Of a stretch of 64,000 bases of DNA, positions 1 through 10,720 are shown in pieces. The stretch is from Hydractinia symbiolongicarpus. Its lineage: Eukaryota; Cnidaria; Hydrozoa; Anthoathecata; Hydractiniidae. How positions within the stretch are numbered: position 1 is the first letter of the stretch; the number at the start of each line of letters is the position of its first letter. The stretch is from assembly GCF_029227915.1 (NCBI RefSeq), contig NC_079887.1, positions 1,674,001 through 1,738,000 on the forward strand, given 5' to 3'. The notes below the pieces were generated by a model that did no database searches, was not told the origin of the DNA, and worked only from the letters and a program-made list of their open reading frames with translations. A program made the position numbers and the translations under genes.

Positions 1-2640
1 CTCATTTCCAAAAGGATTTTTTAAATTATCTTTTCACAACTAAAACGCATGAGACTTGTAGTTTTTTAAAATGTTTTCATTTTTGATGAAACCCTGAATA
101 AAAGAAGTTTAATCGCCGGCAAACGAAAACCCGCGATTTCCCGTAAATCCCGGCTTGGCCCGTATAGTCAAAAGTATACAAAGAAAGTACCCATGGAGTA
201 AACTCATTTTCCGAACGATTTTTTAAATTATTTTTTTACCACTAAAACGCATGAGCCTTGTAGTTTTCAAAAATGTTTTCATATTTGATGAGACGCTTAA
301 TGAAAGAGGTTTAATCGCCGGCAAACGAAATCCCGCGATTTCCCGTAAATCCCAGGGTTGGCCCGTATAGTCGAATGTATACAAAGAAAGTACCTAGGGA
401 GTAAACTCATTTCCCGAACGATTTTTTAATTTTTTTTTTCACCATTAAAACGCATGAGACTTGTAGTTTTTAAAAATGTTTTCATTTTTGATGAGACGCT
501 GAATAAAAGAAGTTTAATCGCCGGCAAACGAAAACCCGCCATTTCCCGTAAATCCCGGGCTTGGCCCGTATAGTCGAATGTATACAAAGAAAGTACCCTG
601 TGAGTAAACTCATTTCCTGAACGATTTTTTAAATTATTTTTTCACCACTAAAACGCATGAGACTTGTAGTTTTCAGAAATGTTTTCATTTTTGATGAGAC
701 GCCTAATGAAAGTGGTTTAATCGCCAGCAAACAAAAACACGCGATTTCCCGTAAATCCCGGGCTTGGCACGTATAGTCGAATGTTTACAAAGAAAGTACC
801 CTGTAAGTAAACTCATTTCCAAAAGGATTTTTTCAATTATCTTTTCACAACTAAAACGCATGAGACTTGTAGTTTTCAAAAATGTTTTCATTTCTGATGA
901 GACGCTGAATAAAAGAAGTTTTATCGCCGGCAAACGAAAACCCGCGATTTCCCGTAAGCCCCTGACTCGACCCGTATAGTCAAAAGTATACAGAGAAAGT
1001 ACCCAGGGAGTAAACTCATTTCCCGAACGATTTTTTAAATTATTTTTTCACCACTAAAACGCATGAGACTTGTAGTTTTCAGAAATGTTTTCATTTTTGA
1101 TGAGACGCCTAATGAAAGTGGTTTAATCGCCAGCAAACGAAAACCCGCGATTTCCCGTAAATCCCGGGCTTGGCCCGTATAGTCGAATGTTTACAAAGAA
1201 AGTACCCTGTGATTAAACTCATTTCCTAAACGATTTTTTAAATTATTTTTTCACCACTAAAACGCATGAGACTTGTAGTTTTCAGAAATGTTTTCATTTT
1301 TGATGAGACGCTTAATGAAAGTGGTTTAATCGCCAGCAAACAAAAACACGCGATTTCCCGTAAATCCCGGGCTTGGCACGTATAGTCGAATGTTTACAAA
1401 GAAAGTACCCTGTAAGTAAACTCATTTCCAAAAGGATTTTTTAAATTATCTTTTCACAACTAAAACGCATGAGACTTGTAGTTTTTAAAAATGTTTTCAT
1501 TTTTGATGAAACCCTGAATAAAAGAAGTTTAATCGCCGGCAAACGAAAACCCGCGATTTCCCGTAAATCCCGGCTTGGCCCGTATAGTCAAAACTATACA
1601 AAGAAAGTACCCATGGAGTAAACTCATTTTCCGAACGATTTTTTAAATTATTTTTTTATCACTAAAACGCATGAGCCTTGTAGTTTTCAAAAATGTTTTC
1701 ATATTTGATGAGACGCTTAATGAAAGAGGTTTAATCGCCGGAAAACGAAATCCCGCGATTTCCCGTAAATCCCAGGGTTGGCCCGTATAGTCGAATGTAT
1801 ACAAAGAAAGTACCTAGGGAGTAAACTCATTTCCCGAACGATTTTTTAATATTTTTTTTCACCACTAAAACGCATGAGACTTGTAGTTTTTAAAAATGTT
1901 TTCATTTTTGATGAGACGCTGAATAAAAGAAGTTTAATCGCCGGCAAACGAAAACCCGCCATTTCCCGTAAATCCCGGGCTTGGCCCGTATAGTCGAATG
2001 TATACAAAGAAAGTACCCTGTGAGTAAACTCATTTCCTGAACGATTTTTTAAATTATTTTTTCACCACTAAAACGCATGAGACTTGTAGTTTTCAGAAAT
2101 GTTTTCATTTTTGATGAGACGCTTAATGAAAGTGGTTTAATCGCGAGCAAACAAAAACACACGATTTCCCGTAAATCCCGGGCTTGGCACGTATAGTCGA
2201 ATGTTTACAAAGAAAGTACCCTGTAAGTAAACTCATTTCCAAAAGGATTTTTTAAATTATCTTTTCACAACTAAAACGCGTGAGACTTGTAGTTTTCAAA
2301 AATGTTTTCAATTTTGATGAGACGCTGAATAAAAGAAGTTTTATCGCCGGCAAACGAAAACCCGCGATTTCCCGTAAGCCCCTGACTCGACCCGTATAGT
2401 CAAAAGTATACAGAGAAAGTACCCAGGGAGTAAACTCATTTCCCGAACGATTTTTTAAATTATTTTTTCACCACTAAAACGCATGAGACTTGTAGTTTTC
2501 AGAAATGTTTTCCTTTTTGATGAGACGCCTAATGAAAGTGGTTTAATCGCCAGCAAACGAAAACCCGCGATTTCCCGTAAATCCCGGGCTTGGCCCGTAT
2601 AGTCGAATGTTTACAAAGAAAGTACCCTGTGAGTAAACTC
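1..2640 (+). repeat. HOR: 1,420-bp 7-mer, one full copy plus six monomers
   Basis: Base 1 (CTCATTTCCAAAAGG) matches 1,421, and CCTGACTCGACCCG matches at 961 and 2,381. The match runs from 1-1,220 to 1,421-2,640 with a few single-base differences, then ends. The unit includes G-type monomers with AGTGGTTTAATCGCCAGC and GTTTACAAAG. It begins before the window. Confidence 0.88.
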
Positions 2641-2683
2641 ATTTCCAAAACGATTTTTTAAATTATCTTTTCACCACTAAAAC

Positions 2684-2885
2684 GCATGAGACTTGTAGTC
2701 TTCAAAAATGTTTTCATTTTTCATGAGACGCTGAATAAAAGAAGTTTAATCGCCGGCAAACAAAAACCCGCCATTTCCCGTAAACCCCGGACTCGACCCG
2801 TATAGTCAAAAGTATACAGAGAAAGTACCCAGGGAGTAAACTCATTTCCCGAACGATTTTTTATATTATTTTTTTACCACTAAAC
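2684..2885 (+). repeat. Representative P-type monomer, 202 bp
   Basis: This unit has CCGCCATTTCCCG, CCCCGGACTCGACCCG and CAGAGAAAGTACC, and ends in a T-rich tract with TTATATTA. It is directly followed by an H unit. The same pair recurs near 11,310, 12,325, 13,340, 21,770 and 28,820. The right-arm form is GGGTCGAGTCCGGGG with AAATGGCGGG. Confidence 0.82.
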
Positions 2886-3088
2886 GCATGAGACTTGTAG
2901 TTTTCAAAAATATTTTCATATTTGATGGGACGCTGAATAAAAGAAGTTTAATCGCCGGCAAACGAAGATCCGCGATTTCCCGTAAATCCCGGACTCGGCC
3001 CGTATAGTCAAAAGTATACAAATAAAGTACCCAGGGAGTAAACTTATTTCCCGAACGATTTTTTAAATTATTTTTTCACCACTAAAAC
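2886..3088 (+). repeat. Representative H-type monomer, about 203 bp
   Basis: H units are preceded by CACTAAACGCATGAG with one A missing. They carry a TATTTTCATATTTGATGGG-like segment and GAAGATCCGCG. In the right arm the matching form (GTCCCATCAAATATG with GCGTTTAGTGGTAAAG) appears at about 50,340, 52,575, 54,780, 55,765, 56,985, 58,405, 59,217, 60,230, 61,045, 62,870 and 63,885. Confidence 0.82.
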
Positions 3089-3291
3089 GCATGAGACTTG
3101 TAGTTTTCAAAAATGTTTTCATTTTTGATGAGACGCTTAATGAAAGAGGTTTAATCGCCGGCAAACGAAATCCCGCGTTTTCCCGTAAATCCGGGGCTTG
3201 GCCCGTATAGTCGAATGTATACAAAGAAAGTACCCAGGGAGTAAACTCATTTCCCGAACGATTTTTTGAATTATTTTTTCACCACTAAAAC
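3089..3291 (+). repeat. Representative G-type monomer, 203 bp
   Basis: This is one complete unit from GCATGAG to the next GCATGAG, chosen as a reference. It contains, in order, an AAAAATG-centred dyad, CTTAATGAAAGAGG, the CGCCGGC core, GGGGCTTGGCCCG, TCGAATGTATAC, AAGAAAGTACCCAGGGAG and a T-rich tract. The linked variants CTTAATGAAAG and TCGAATG mark the G type. Confidence 0.9.
3107..3128. other. Conserved 8-bp inverted repeat, example copy
   Basis: TCAAAAAT and ATTTTTGA are perfect reverse complements separated by GTTTTC. The arms are 8 bp and the loop 6 nt. The same dyad is present in most A, G and P units in both arms and is disrupted in D and H units (ATATTTGA on one side). Short AT dyads occur in many centromeric satellites; a protein-binding role here is inference. 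Confidence 0.75.
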
Positions 3292-3395
3292 GCATGAGAC
3301 TTGTAGTTTTCAAAAATGTTTTCATTTTTGATGAGACGCTTAATGAAAGAGGTTTAATCGCCGGAAAACGAAAACCCGCGATTTCGCGTAAATCC

Positions 3396-3408
3396 CGGGC
3401 TTGGCCCG
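3396..3408. other. GC-rich inverted repeat in the monomer core, example copy
   Basis: CGGGC-TTG-GCCCG is a perfect 5-bp stem with a 3-nt loop in the G-type core. A-type units read GGACTCGGCCCG and keep only part of the stem. The 30-bp deletion in two right-arm monomers removes exactly this region. Confidence 0.7.
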
Positions 3409-3418
3409 TATAGTCGAA
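3405..3418 (-). other. CENP-B-box-like motif with a one-base shorter spacer, example copy
   Basis: On the minus strand this reads TTCGACTATACGGG. The mammalian CENP-B box core is TTCG, seven bases including a fixed A, then CGGG. Here TTCG and CGGG are separated by six bases. G and D units keep this form, while A, C, P and S units change TTCG. The resemblance is visible, but the spacing is off by one, so binding is unproven. Confidence 0.4.
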
Positions 3419-3463
3419 TGTATACAAAGAAAGTACCCTGTGAGTAAACTCATTTCCTGAACG

Positions 3464-3482
3464 ATTTTTTAAATTATTTTTT
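3464..3482. other. A/T tract box at the end of the monomer, example copy
   Basis: ATTTTTTAAATTATTTTTT follows CCGAACG or CTGAACG and precedes CACCACTAAAAC. Two T6-type runs separated by AAATTA occur in nearly every unit. Variants are a pure T run (in D units), TTATATTA (before H units) and AAATATT (in S units). Phased A/T runs of this kind can curve DNA. Confidence 0.6.
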
Positions 3483-5116
3483 CACCACTAAAACGCATAA
3501 GACTTGTAGTTTTTAAAAATGTTTTCATTTTTGATGAAACGCTGAATAAAAGAAGTTTAATCGCCGGCAAACGAAAACCCGCGATTTCCCGTAAATCCCG
3601 GCTTGGCCCGTATAGTCAAAAGTATACAAAGAAAGTACCTAGGGAGTAAACTCATTTCCCGAACGATTTTTTAAATTATTTTTTCACCACTAAAACCCAT
3701 GAGACTTATAGTTTATAAAAATGTTTTCATTTTTGATGAGACGCTGAAAAAAAGAAGTTAAATCGCCGGCAAACGAAAACCCGCCATTTCCCGTAAACCC
3801 CTGACTCGGCCCGCATAGTCAAAAGTATACAAAGAAATTAACCAGAGAGTAAACTCATTTTCCGAACGATTTTTTAAATTATTCTTTCACCACTACAACG
3901 CATGAGACTTGCAGTTTTCAAAAATGTTTTCATTTTTGATGAGACGCTGAATAAATGAAGTTTATTCGCACTCAAACGAAAATCCGCGATTTCCCGTAAA
4001 TCCTGGACTCGGCCCGTATAGTCTAAAGTATACAAAGAAAGTACCCAGGGAGTAAATTCATTTTCCGAACGATTTTTTAAATTATTTTTTCACCACTAAA
4101 ACGCATGAGACTTGTAGTTTTCAAAAATGTTTTCATATTTGATGAGACGCTTAATGAAAGAGGTTTAATCGCCGGCAAACGAAATCCCGCGATTTCCCGT
4201 AAATCCCGGGCTTGGCCCGTATAGTCGAATGTATACAAAGAAAGTACCCTGTGAGTAAACTCATTTCCTGAACGATTTTTTAAATTATTTTTTCACCACT
4301 AAAACGCATAAGACTTGTAGTTTTTAAAAATGTTTTCATTTTTGATGAAACGCTGAATAAAAGAAGTTTAATCGCCGGCAAACGAAAACCCGCGATTTCC
4401 CGTAAATCCCGGCTTGGCCCGTATAGTCAAAAGTATACAAAGAAAGTACCTAGGGAGTAAACTCATTTCCCGAACGATTTTTTAAATTATTTTTTCACCA
4501 CTAAAACCCATGAGACTTATAGTTTATAAAAATGTTTTCATTTTTGATGAGACGCTGAAAAAAAGAAGTTAAATCGCCGGCAAACGAAAACCCGCCATTT
4601 CCCGTAAACCCCTGACTCGGCCCGCATAGTCAAAAGTATACAAAGAAATTAACCAGAGAGTAAACTCATTTTCCGAACGATTTTTTAAATTATTCTTTCA
4701 CCACTACAACGCATGAGACTTGCAGTTTTCAAAAATGTTTTCATTTTTGATGAGACGCTGAATAAAAGAAGTTTATTCGCACTCAAACGAAAATCCGCGA
4801 TTTCCCGTAAATCCTGGACTCGGCCCGTATAGTCTAAAGTATACAAAGAAAGTACCCAGGGAGTAAATTCATTTTCCGAACGATTTTTTAAATTATTTTT
4901 TCACCACTAAAACGCATGAGACTTGTAGTTTTCAAAAATGTTTTCATATTTGATGAGACGTTTAATGAAAGAGGTTTAATCGCCGGCAAACGAAATCCCG
5001 CGATTTCCCGTAAATCCCGGGCTTGGCCCGTATAGTCGAATGTATACAAAGAAAGTACCTAGGGAGTAAACTCATTTACCGAACGATTTTTTAATTTTTT
5101 TTTTCACCACTAAAAC

Positions 5117-5319
5117 GCATGAGACTTGTAGTTTTTAAAAATGTTTTCATTTTTGATGAGACGCTGAATAAAAGAAGTTTAATCGCCGGCAAACGAAAAC
5201 CTGCGATTTCCCGTAAATCCCGGACTCGGCCCGTATTGTCAAAAGTATACAAAGAAAGTACCCAGGGAGTAAACTCATTTCCCGAACGATTTTTTAAATT
5301 ATTTTTTCACCACTAAAAC
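5117..5319 (+). repeat. Representative A-type monomer, 203 bp
   Basis: This unit carries CTGAATAAAAGAAG, ACCTGCGATT, GGACTCGGCCCG and TGTCAAAAGTATAC. A-type units are among the commonest in the left arm. The TCAAAAGT version lacks the TCGAA half of the CENP-B-box-like motif found in G and D units. Confidence 0.88.
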
Positions 5320-5522
5320 CCATGAGACTTATAGTTTTTAAAAATGTTTTCATTTTTGATGAGACGCTGAAAAAAAGAAGTTAAATCGCCAGCAAACGAA
5401 AACCCGCCATTTCCTGTAAACCCCGGACTCGGCCCGTATAGTCAAAAGTATACAAAGAAAGTACCCAGGGAGTAAACTCATTTTCCGAACGATTTTTTAA
5501 ATTATTCTTTCACCACTACAAC
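5320..5522 (+). repeat. Representative B-type monomer, 203 bp
   Basis: B units start CCATGAGACTTATAG, with GC changed to CC and TTGTAG changed to TTATAG, and have CTGAAAAAAAGAAG in place of CTGAATAAAAGAAG. They recur at 3,697, 4,508, about 7,700, about 8,300, 20,755, 22,580, 24,790 and other sites, always as part of a larger unit, so they are useful phase markers for the HORs. Confidence 0.87.
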
Positions 5523-6131
5523 GCATGAGACTTGCAGTTTTCAAAAATGTTTTCATTTTTGATGAGACGCTGAATAAAAGAAGTTTATTCGCACTCAAAC
5601 GAAAATCCGCGATTTCCCGTAAATCCTGGACTCGGCCCGTATAGTCTAAAGTATACAAAGAAAGTACCCAGGGAGTAAATTCATTTTCCGAACGATTTTT
5701 TAAATTATTTTTTCACCACTAAAACGCATGAGACTTGTAGTTTTCAAAAATGTTTTCATATTTGATGAGACGCTTAATGAAAGAGGTTTAATCGCCGGCA
5801 AACGAAATCCCGCGATTTCCCGTAAATCCCGGGCTTGGCCCGTATAGTCGAATGTATACAAAGAAAGTACCTAGGGAGTAAACTCATTTACCGAACGATT
5901 TTTTAATTTTTTTTTTCACCACTAAAACGCATGAGACTTGTAGTTTTTAAAAATGTTTTCATTTTTGATGAGACGCTGAATAAAAGAAGTTTAATCGCCG
6001 GCAAACGAAAACCTGCGATTTCCCGTAAATCCCGGACTCGGCCCGTATTGTCAAAAGTATACAAAGAAAGTACCCAGGGAGTAAACTCATTTCCCGAACG
6101 ATTTTTTAAATTATTTTTTCACCACTAAAAC

Positions 6132-6323
6132 GCATGAGACTTGTAGTTTTCAAAAATGTTTTCATTTGTGATGAGACGCTGAATAAAAGAAGTTTAATCG
6201 CCGGCAAACGAAAACCTGCGATTTCCCGTAAATCCCGGACTCGGCCCGTATAGTAAAGAAAGTACCCGGGATGTAAACTCATTTCCCGAACGATTTTTTA
6301 AAATATTTTTTCACCACTAAAAC
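6132..6323 (+). repeat. Representative S-type monomer, 192 bp, 11-bp deletion
   Basis: The usual TATAGTCAAAAGTATACAAAG is shortened to TATAGTAAAG, a loss of 11 bp (CAAAAGTATAC) that removes the conserved GTATAC. The unit also has CCCGGGATGTAAAC for CCCAGGGAGTAAAC. Both changes travel together, so S is a stable subfamily and not repeated random loss. Confidence 0.88.
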
Positions 6324-7310
6324 GCATGAGACTTTTAGTTTTCAAATATGTTTTCATTTTTGATGAGACGCTGAATAAAAGAAGTTTAATCGCCGGCAAA
6401 CAAAAACCTGCGATTTCCCGTAAATCCCGGACTCTGCCCGTATAGGAAAGAAAAAACCCGGGATGTAAACTCATTTCCCGAACGATTTTTTAAGTTATTT
6501 TTTCACCACTACAACGCATGAGACTTGTAGTTTTCAAAAATGTTTTCATTTTTGATGAGACGCTGAATAAAAGAAGTTTATTCGCATTCAAACGAAAATC
6601 CGCGATTTCCCGTAAATCCCGGACTCGGCCCGTGTAGTCCAAAGTATACAAAGAAAGTACCCAGGGAGTAAACTCATTTTCCGAACGATTTTTTGAATTA
6701 TTTTTCACCACTAAAACGCATGAGACTTGTAGTTTTCAAAAATGTTTTCATATTTGATGAGACACTTAATGAAAGAGGTTTAATCGCCGGCAAACGAAAT
6801 CCCGCGATTTCCCGTAAATCCCGGGCTTGGCCCGTATAGTCAAATGTATACAAAGAAAGTACCTAGGGAGTAAACTCATTTCCCGAACGATTTTTTAATT
6901 TTTTTTTTTTCACCACTAAAACGCATGAGACTTGTAGTTTTCAAAAATGTTTTCATTTTTGATGAGACGCTGAATAAAAGAAGTTTACTCGCCGGCAAAC
7001 GAAAACCTGCGATTTCCGTAAATCCCGGACTCGGCCCGTATAGTAAAGAAAGTACCCGGGATGTAAACTCATTTCCCGAACGATTTTTTAAATTATTATT
7101 TCACCACTAAAACCCATGAGACTTATAGTTTTTAAAAATGTTTTCATTTTTGATGAGACGCTGAATAAAAGAAGTTTAATCGCCGGCAAACGAAAACCCG
7201 CCATTTCCCATAAACCCCGGACTCGGCCCGTATAGTAAAGAAAGTACCCGGGATGTAAACTCATTTCCCGAACGATTTTTTAAAATATTTTTTCACCACT
7301 AAAACGCATG
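6132..7310 (+). repeat. S-rich segment, partly duplicated at 9,169-9,990
   Basis: S units with TATAGTAAAG or TATAGGAAAG occur near 6,250, 6,445, 7,042 and 7,228. The copy near 6,445 also reads GAAAAAACCCGGG. Bases 6,385-7,205 match 9,169-9,990 at an offset of 2,785, including GGCAAACAAAAACC and ACTCTGCCCG. C and D units are interspersed. Confidence 0.8.
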
Positions 7311-8504
7311 AGACTTTTAGTTTTCAAATATGTTTTCATTTTTGATGAGACGCTGAATAAAAGAAGTTTAATCGCCGGCAAACAAAAACCTGCGATTTCC
7401 CGTAAATCCCGGACTCTGCCCGTATAGTAAAGAAAGTACCCGGGATGTAAACTCATTTCCCGAACGATTTTTTAAGTTATTTTTTCACCACTACAACGCA
7501 TGAGACTTGTAGTTTTCAAAAATGTTTTCATTTTTGATGAAACGCTGAATAAAAGAAGTTTAATCGCCGGCAAACGAAAACCCGCGATTTCCCGTAAATC
7601 CCGGCTTGGCCCGTATAGTCAAAAGTATACAAAGAAAGTACCCAGGGAGTAAACTCATTTCCCGAACGATTTTTTAAATTATTTTTTCACCACTAAAACC
7701 CATGAGACTTATAGTTTTTAAAAATGTTTTCATTTTTGATGAGACGCTGAAAAAAAGAAGTTAAATCGCCGGCAAACGAAAACCCGCCATTTTCCGTAAA
7801 ACCCTGACTCGGCCCGCATAGTCAAAAGTATACAAAGAAATTAACCAGGGAGTAAACTCATTTTCCGAACGATTTTTTTAATTATTTTTTCACCACTACA
7901 ACGCATGAGACTTTTAGTTTTCAAATATGTTTTCATTTTTGATGAGACGCTGAATAAAAGAAGTTTAATCGCCGGCAAACAAAAACCTGCGATTTCCCGT
8001 AAATCCCGGACTCTGCCCGTATAGTAAAGAAAGTACCCGGGATGTAAACTCATTTCCCGAACGATTTTTTAAGTTACTTTTTCACCACTACAACGCATGA
8101 GACTTGTAGTTTTCAAAAAGGTTTTCATTTTTGATGAAACGCTGAATAAAAGAAGTTTAATCGCCGGCAAACGAAAACCCGCGATTTCCCGTAAATCCCG
8201 GCTTGGCCCGTATAGTCAAAAGTATACAAAGAAAGTACCCAGGGAGTAAACTCATTTTCCGAACGATTTTTTAAATTATTTTTTCACCACTAAAACCCAT
8301 GAGACTTATAGTTTTTAAAAATGTTTTCATTTTTGATGAGACGCTGAAAAAAAGAAGTTAAATCGCCGGCAAACGAAAACCCGCCATTTTCCGTAAAACC
8401 CTGACTCGGCCCGCATAGTCAAAAGTATACAAAGAAATTAACCAGGGAGTAAACTCATTTTCCGAACGATTTTTTTAATTATTTTTTCACCACTACAACG
8501 CATG
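7311..8504 (+). repeat. HOR: 597-bp 3-mer (two 203-bp and one 192-bp unit), two copies
   Basis: AGACTTTTAG with TTCAAATATG is at 7,311 and 7,908. CCCGCCATTTTCCG with ACCCTGACTCGG is at 7,783 and 8,380. AAATTAACCAGGGAG is at about 7,836 and 8,433. All are 597 bp apart, which equals two normal units plus one S unit. Confidence 0.85.
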
Positions 8505-9990
8505 AGACTTGTAGTTTTTAAAAATGTTTTCATTTTTGATGAGACGCTGAATAAAAGAAGTTTAATCGCCGGCAAACGAAAACCCGCCATTTCCTGTAAA
8601 CCCCGGACTCGGCCCGTATAGTCAAAAGTATACAAAGGAAGTACCCAGGGAGTAAACTCATTTTCCGAACGATTTTTTAAATTATTCTTTCACCACTACA
8701 ACGCATGAGACTTGCAGTTTTCAAAAATGTTTTCATTTTTGATGAGACGCTGAATAAAAGAAGTTTATTCGCACTCAAACGAAAATCCGCGATTTCCCGT
8801 AAATCCTGGACTCGGCCCGTATAGTCTAAAGTATACAAAGAAAGTACCCAGGGAGTAAATTCATTTTCCGAACGATTTTTTAAATTATTTTTTCACCACT
8901 AAAACGCATGAGACTTGTAGTTTTCAAAAATGTTTTCATATTTGATGAGACGCTTAATGAAAGAGGTTTAATCGCCGGCAAACGAAATCCCGCGATTTCC
9001 CGTAAATCCCGGGCTTGGCCCGTATAGTCGAATGTATACAAAGAAAGTACCTAGGGAGTAAACTCATTTACCGAACGATTTTTTAATTTTTTTTTTCACC
9101 ACTAAAACGCATGAGACTTGTAGTTTTTAAAAATGTTTTCATTTTTGATGAGACGCTGAATAAAAGAAGTTTAATCGCCGGCAAACAAAAACCTGCGATT
9201 TCCCGTAAATCCCGGACTCTGCCCGTATAGTAAAGAAAGTACCCGGGATGTAAACTCATTTCCCGAACGATTTTTTAAGTTATTTTTTCACCACTACAAC
9301 GCATGAGACTTGTAGTTTTCAAAAATGTTTTCATTTTTGATGAGACGCTGAATAAAAGAAGTTTATTCGCATTCAAACGAAAATCCGCGATTTCCCGTAA
9401 ATCCCGGACTCGGCCCGTGTAGTCCAAAGTATACAAAGAAAGTACCCAGGGAGTAAACTCATTTTCCGAACGATTTTTTGAATTATTTTTCACCACTAAA
9501 ACGCATGAGACTTGTAGTTTTCAAAAATGTTTTCATATTTGATGAGACACTTAATGAAAGAGGTTTAATCGCCGGCAAACGAAATCCCGCGATTTCCCGT
9601 AAATCCCGGGCTTGGCCCGTATAGTCAAATGTATACAAAGAAAGTACCTAGGGAGTAAACTCATTTCCCGAACGACTTTTTAATTTTTTTTTTTCACCAC
9701 TAAAACGCATGAGACTTGTAGTTTTCAAAAATGTTTTCATTTTTGATGAGACGCTGAATAAAAGAAGTTTAATCGCCGGCAAACGAAAACCTGCGATTTC
9801 CGTAAATCCCGGACTCGGCCCGTATAGTAAAGAAAGTTCCCGGGATGTAAACTCATTTCCCGAACGATTTTTTAAATTATTATTTCACCACTAAAACCCA
9901 TGAGACTTATAGTTTTTAAAAATGTTTTCATTTTTGATGAGACGCTGAATAAAAGAAGTTTAATCGCCGGCAAACGAAAACCCGCCATTT
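8505..9990 (+). repeat. Mosaic copy of 5,325-7,205 lacking two monomers
   Basis: From about 8,520 to 9,168 the sequence follows 5,340-5,988 (offset 3,180; GCATGAG at 5,523 and 8,703, and at 5,929 and 9,109). Within the monomer starting at 9,109 it switches to follow 6,385-7,205 (offset 2,785; GCAAACAAAA at 6,396 and 9,181). The skipped stretch is 395-396 bp, exactly one 203-bp plus one 192-bp unit. Confidence 0.75.
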
Positions 9991-10720
9991 CCCATAAACC
10001 CCGGACTCGGCCCGTATAGTCAAAAGTATACAAAGAAATTACCCAGGGAGTAAACTCATTTTTCGAACGATTTTTTAAATTATTTTTTCACCACTACAAC
10101 GCATGAGACTTGTAGTTTTTAAAAATGTTTTCATTTTTGATGAGACGCTGAATAAAAGAAGTTTAATCGCCGGCAAACGAAAACCCGCCATTTCCCGTAA
10201 ATCCCGGGCTTGGCCCGTATAGTCGAATGTATACAAAGAAAGTACCCTGTGAGTAAACGCATTTCCCGAACGATTTTTCAAATTATTTTTTCACCACTAA
10301 AACGCATGAGACTTGTAGTTTTCAGAAATGTTTTCATTTTTGATGAGACGCTTAATAAAAGTGGTTTAATTGCCAGCAAACGAAAACCCGCGATTTCCCC
10401 TAAATCCCGGGCTTGGCCCGTATAGTCGAATGTATACAAAGAAAGTAACCTGTGAGTAAACTCATTTCCAAAACGATTTTTTAAATTATCTTTTCACCAC
10501 TAAAGCGCATGAGACTTGTAGTTTTCAAAAATGTTTTCATTTTTGATGAGAGGCTGAATAAAAGAAGTTTAATCGCCGGCAAACGAAAACCCGCGATTTC
10601 CCGTAAATCACGGGCTTTGCCCGTATAGTTGAATGTATACAAAGAAAGTACCCTGTGAGTAAACTCATTTCCCGAACGATTATTTAAATTATTTTTTCAC
10701 CACTAAAACGCATGAGACTT
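9991..10720 (+). repeat. Unassigned satellite monomers, A and G types
   Basis: These are about three and a half monomers with no clear tandem partner that I could fix. They include AGTGGTTTAATTGCC near 10,365, CCCCTAAATCCC near 10,398 and GAGAGGCTGAA near 10,550, variants I saw only once or rarely. No gene or other element is present. Confidence 0.7.

Larger units (their letters stand above)
2641..3890 (+). repeat. Segment duplicated at 13,305-14,555 (offset about 10,665)
   Basis: This run of six monomers begins with P then H. It shares rare variants with the distant copy, such as CGCGTTTTCCCG/TGCGTTTTCCCG with TCCGGGGCTTGG near 3,175 and 13,840, and GCATAAGACTT near 3,495 beside GTATAAGACTT near 14,160. 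The copies differ at several bases, so this is an older event than the tandem HORs. Confidence 0.75.
3495..6131 (+). repeat. HOR: 811-bp 4-mer, order A-B-C-D, about 3.25 copies
   Basis: A units start at 3,495, 4,306, 5,117 and 5,929. B units lie at about 3,697, 4,508 and 5,320; C units with GACTTGCAG and TTATTCGCACTC at about 3,899, 4,710 and 5,523; D units follow. The first two A units read GCATAAG and GATGAAACG; the last two read GCATGAG and GATGAGACG, so two versions of A are embedded in the same frame. Confidence 0.87.

Noticed and set aside
3405-3418. True CENP-B box
   Set aside because: TTCG and CGGG are separated by six bases where the box needs seven, so I list it only as a resemblance.
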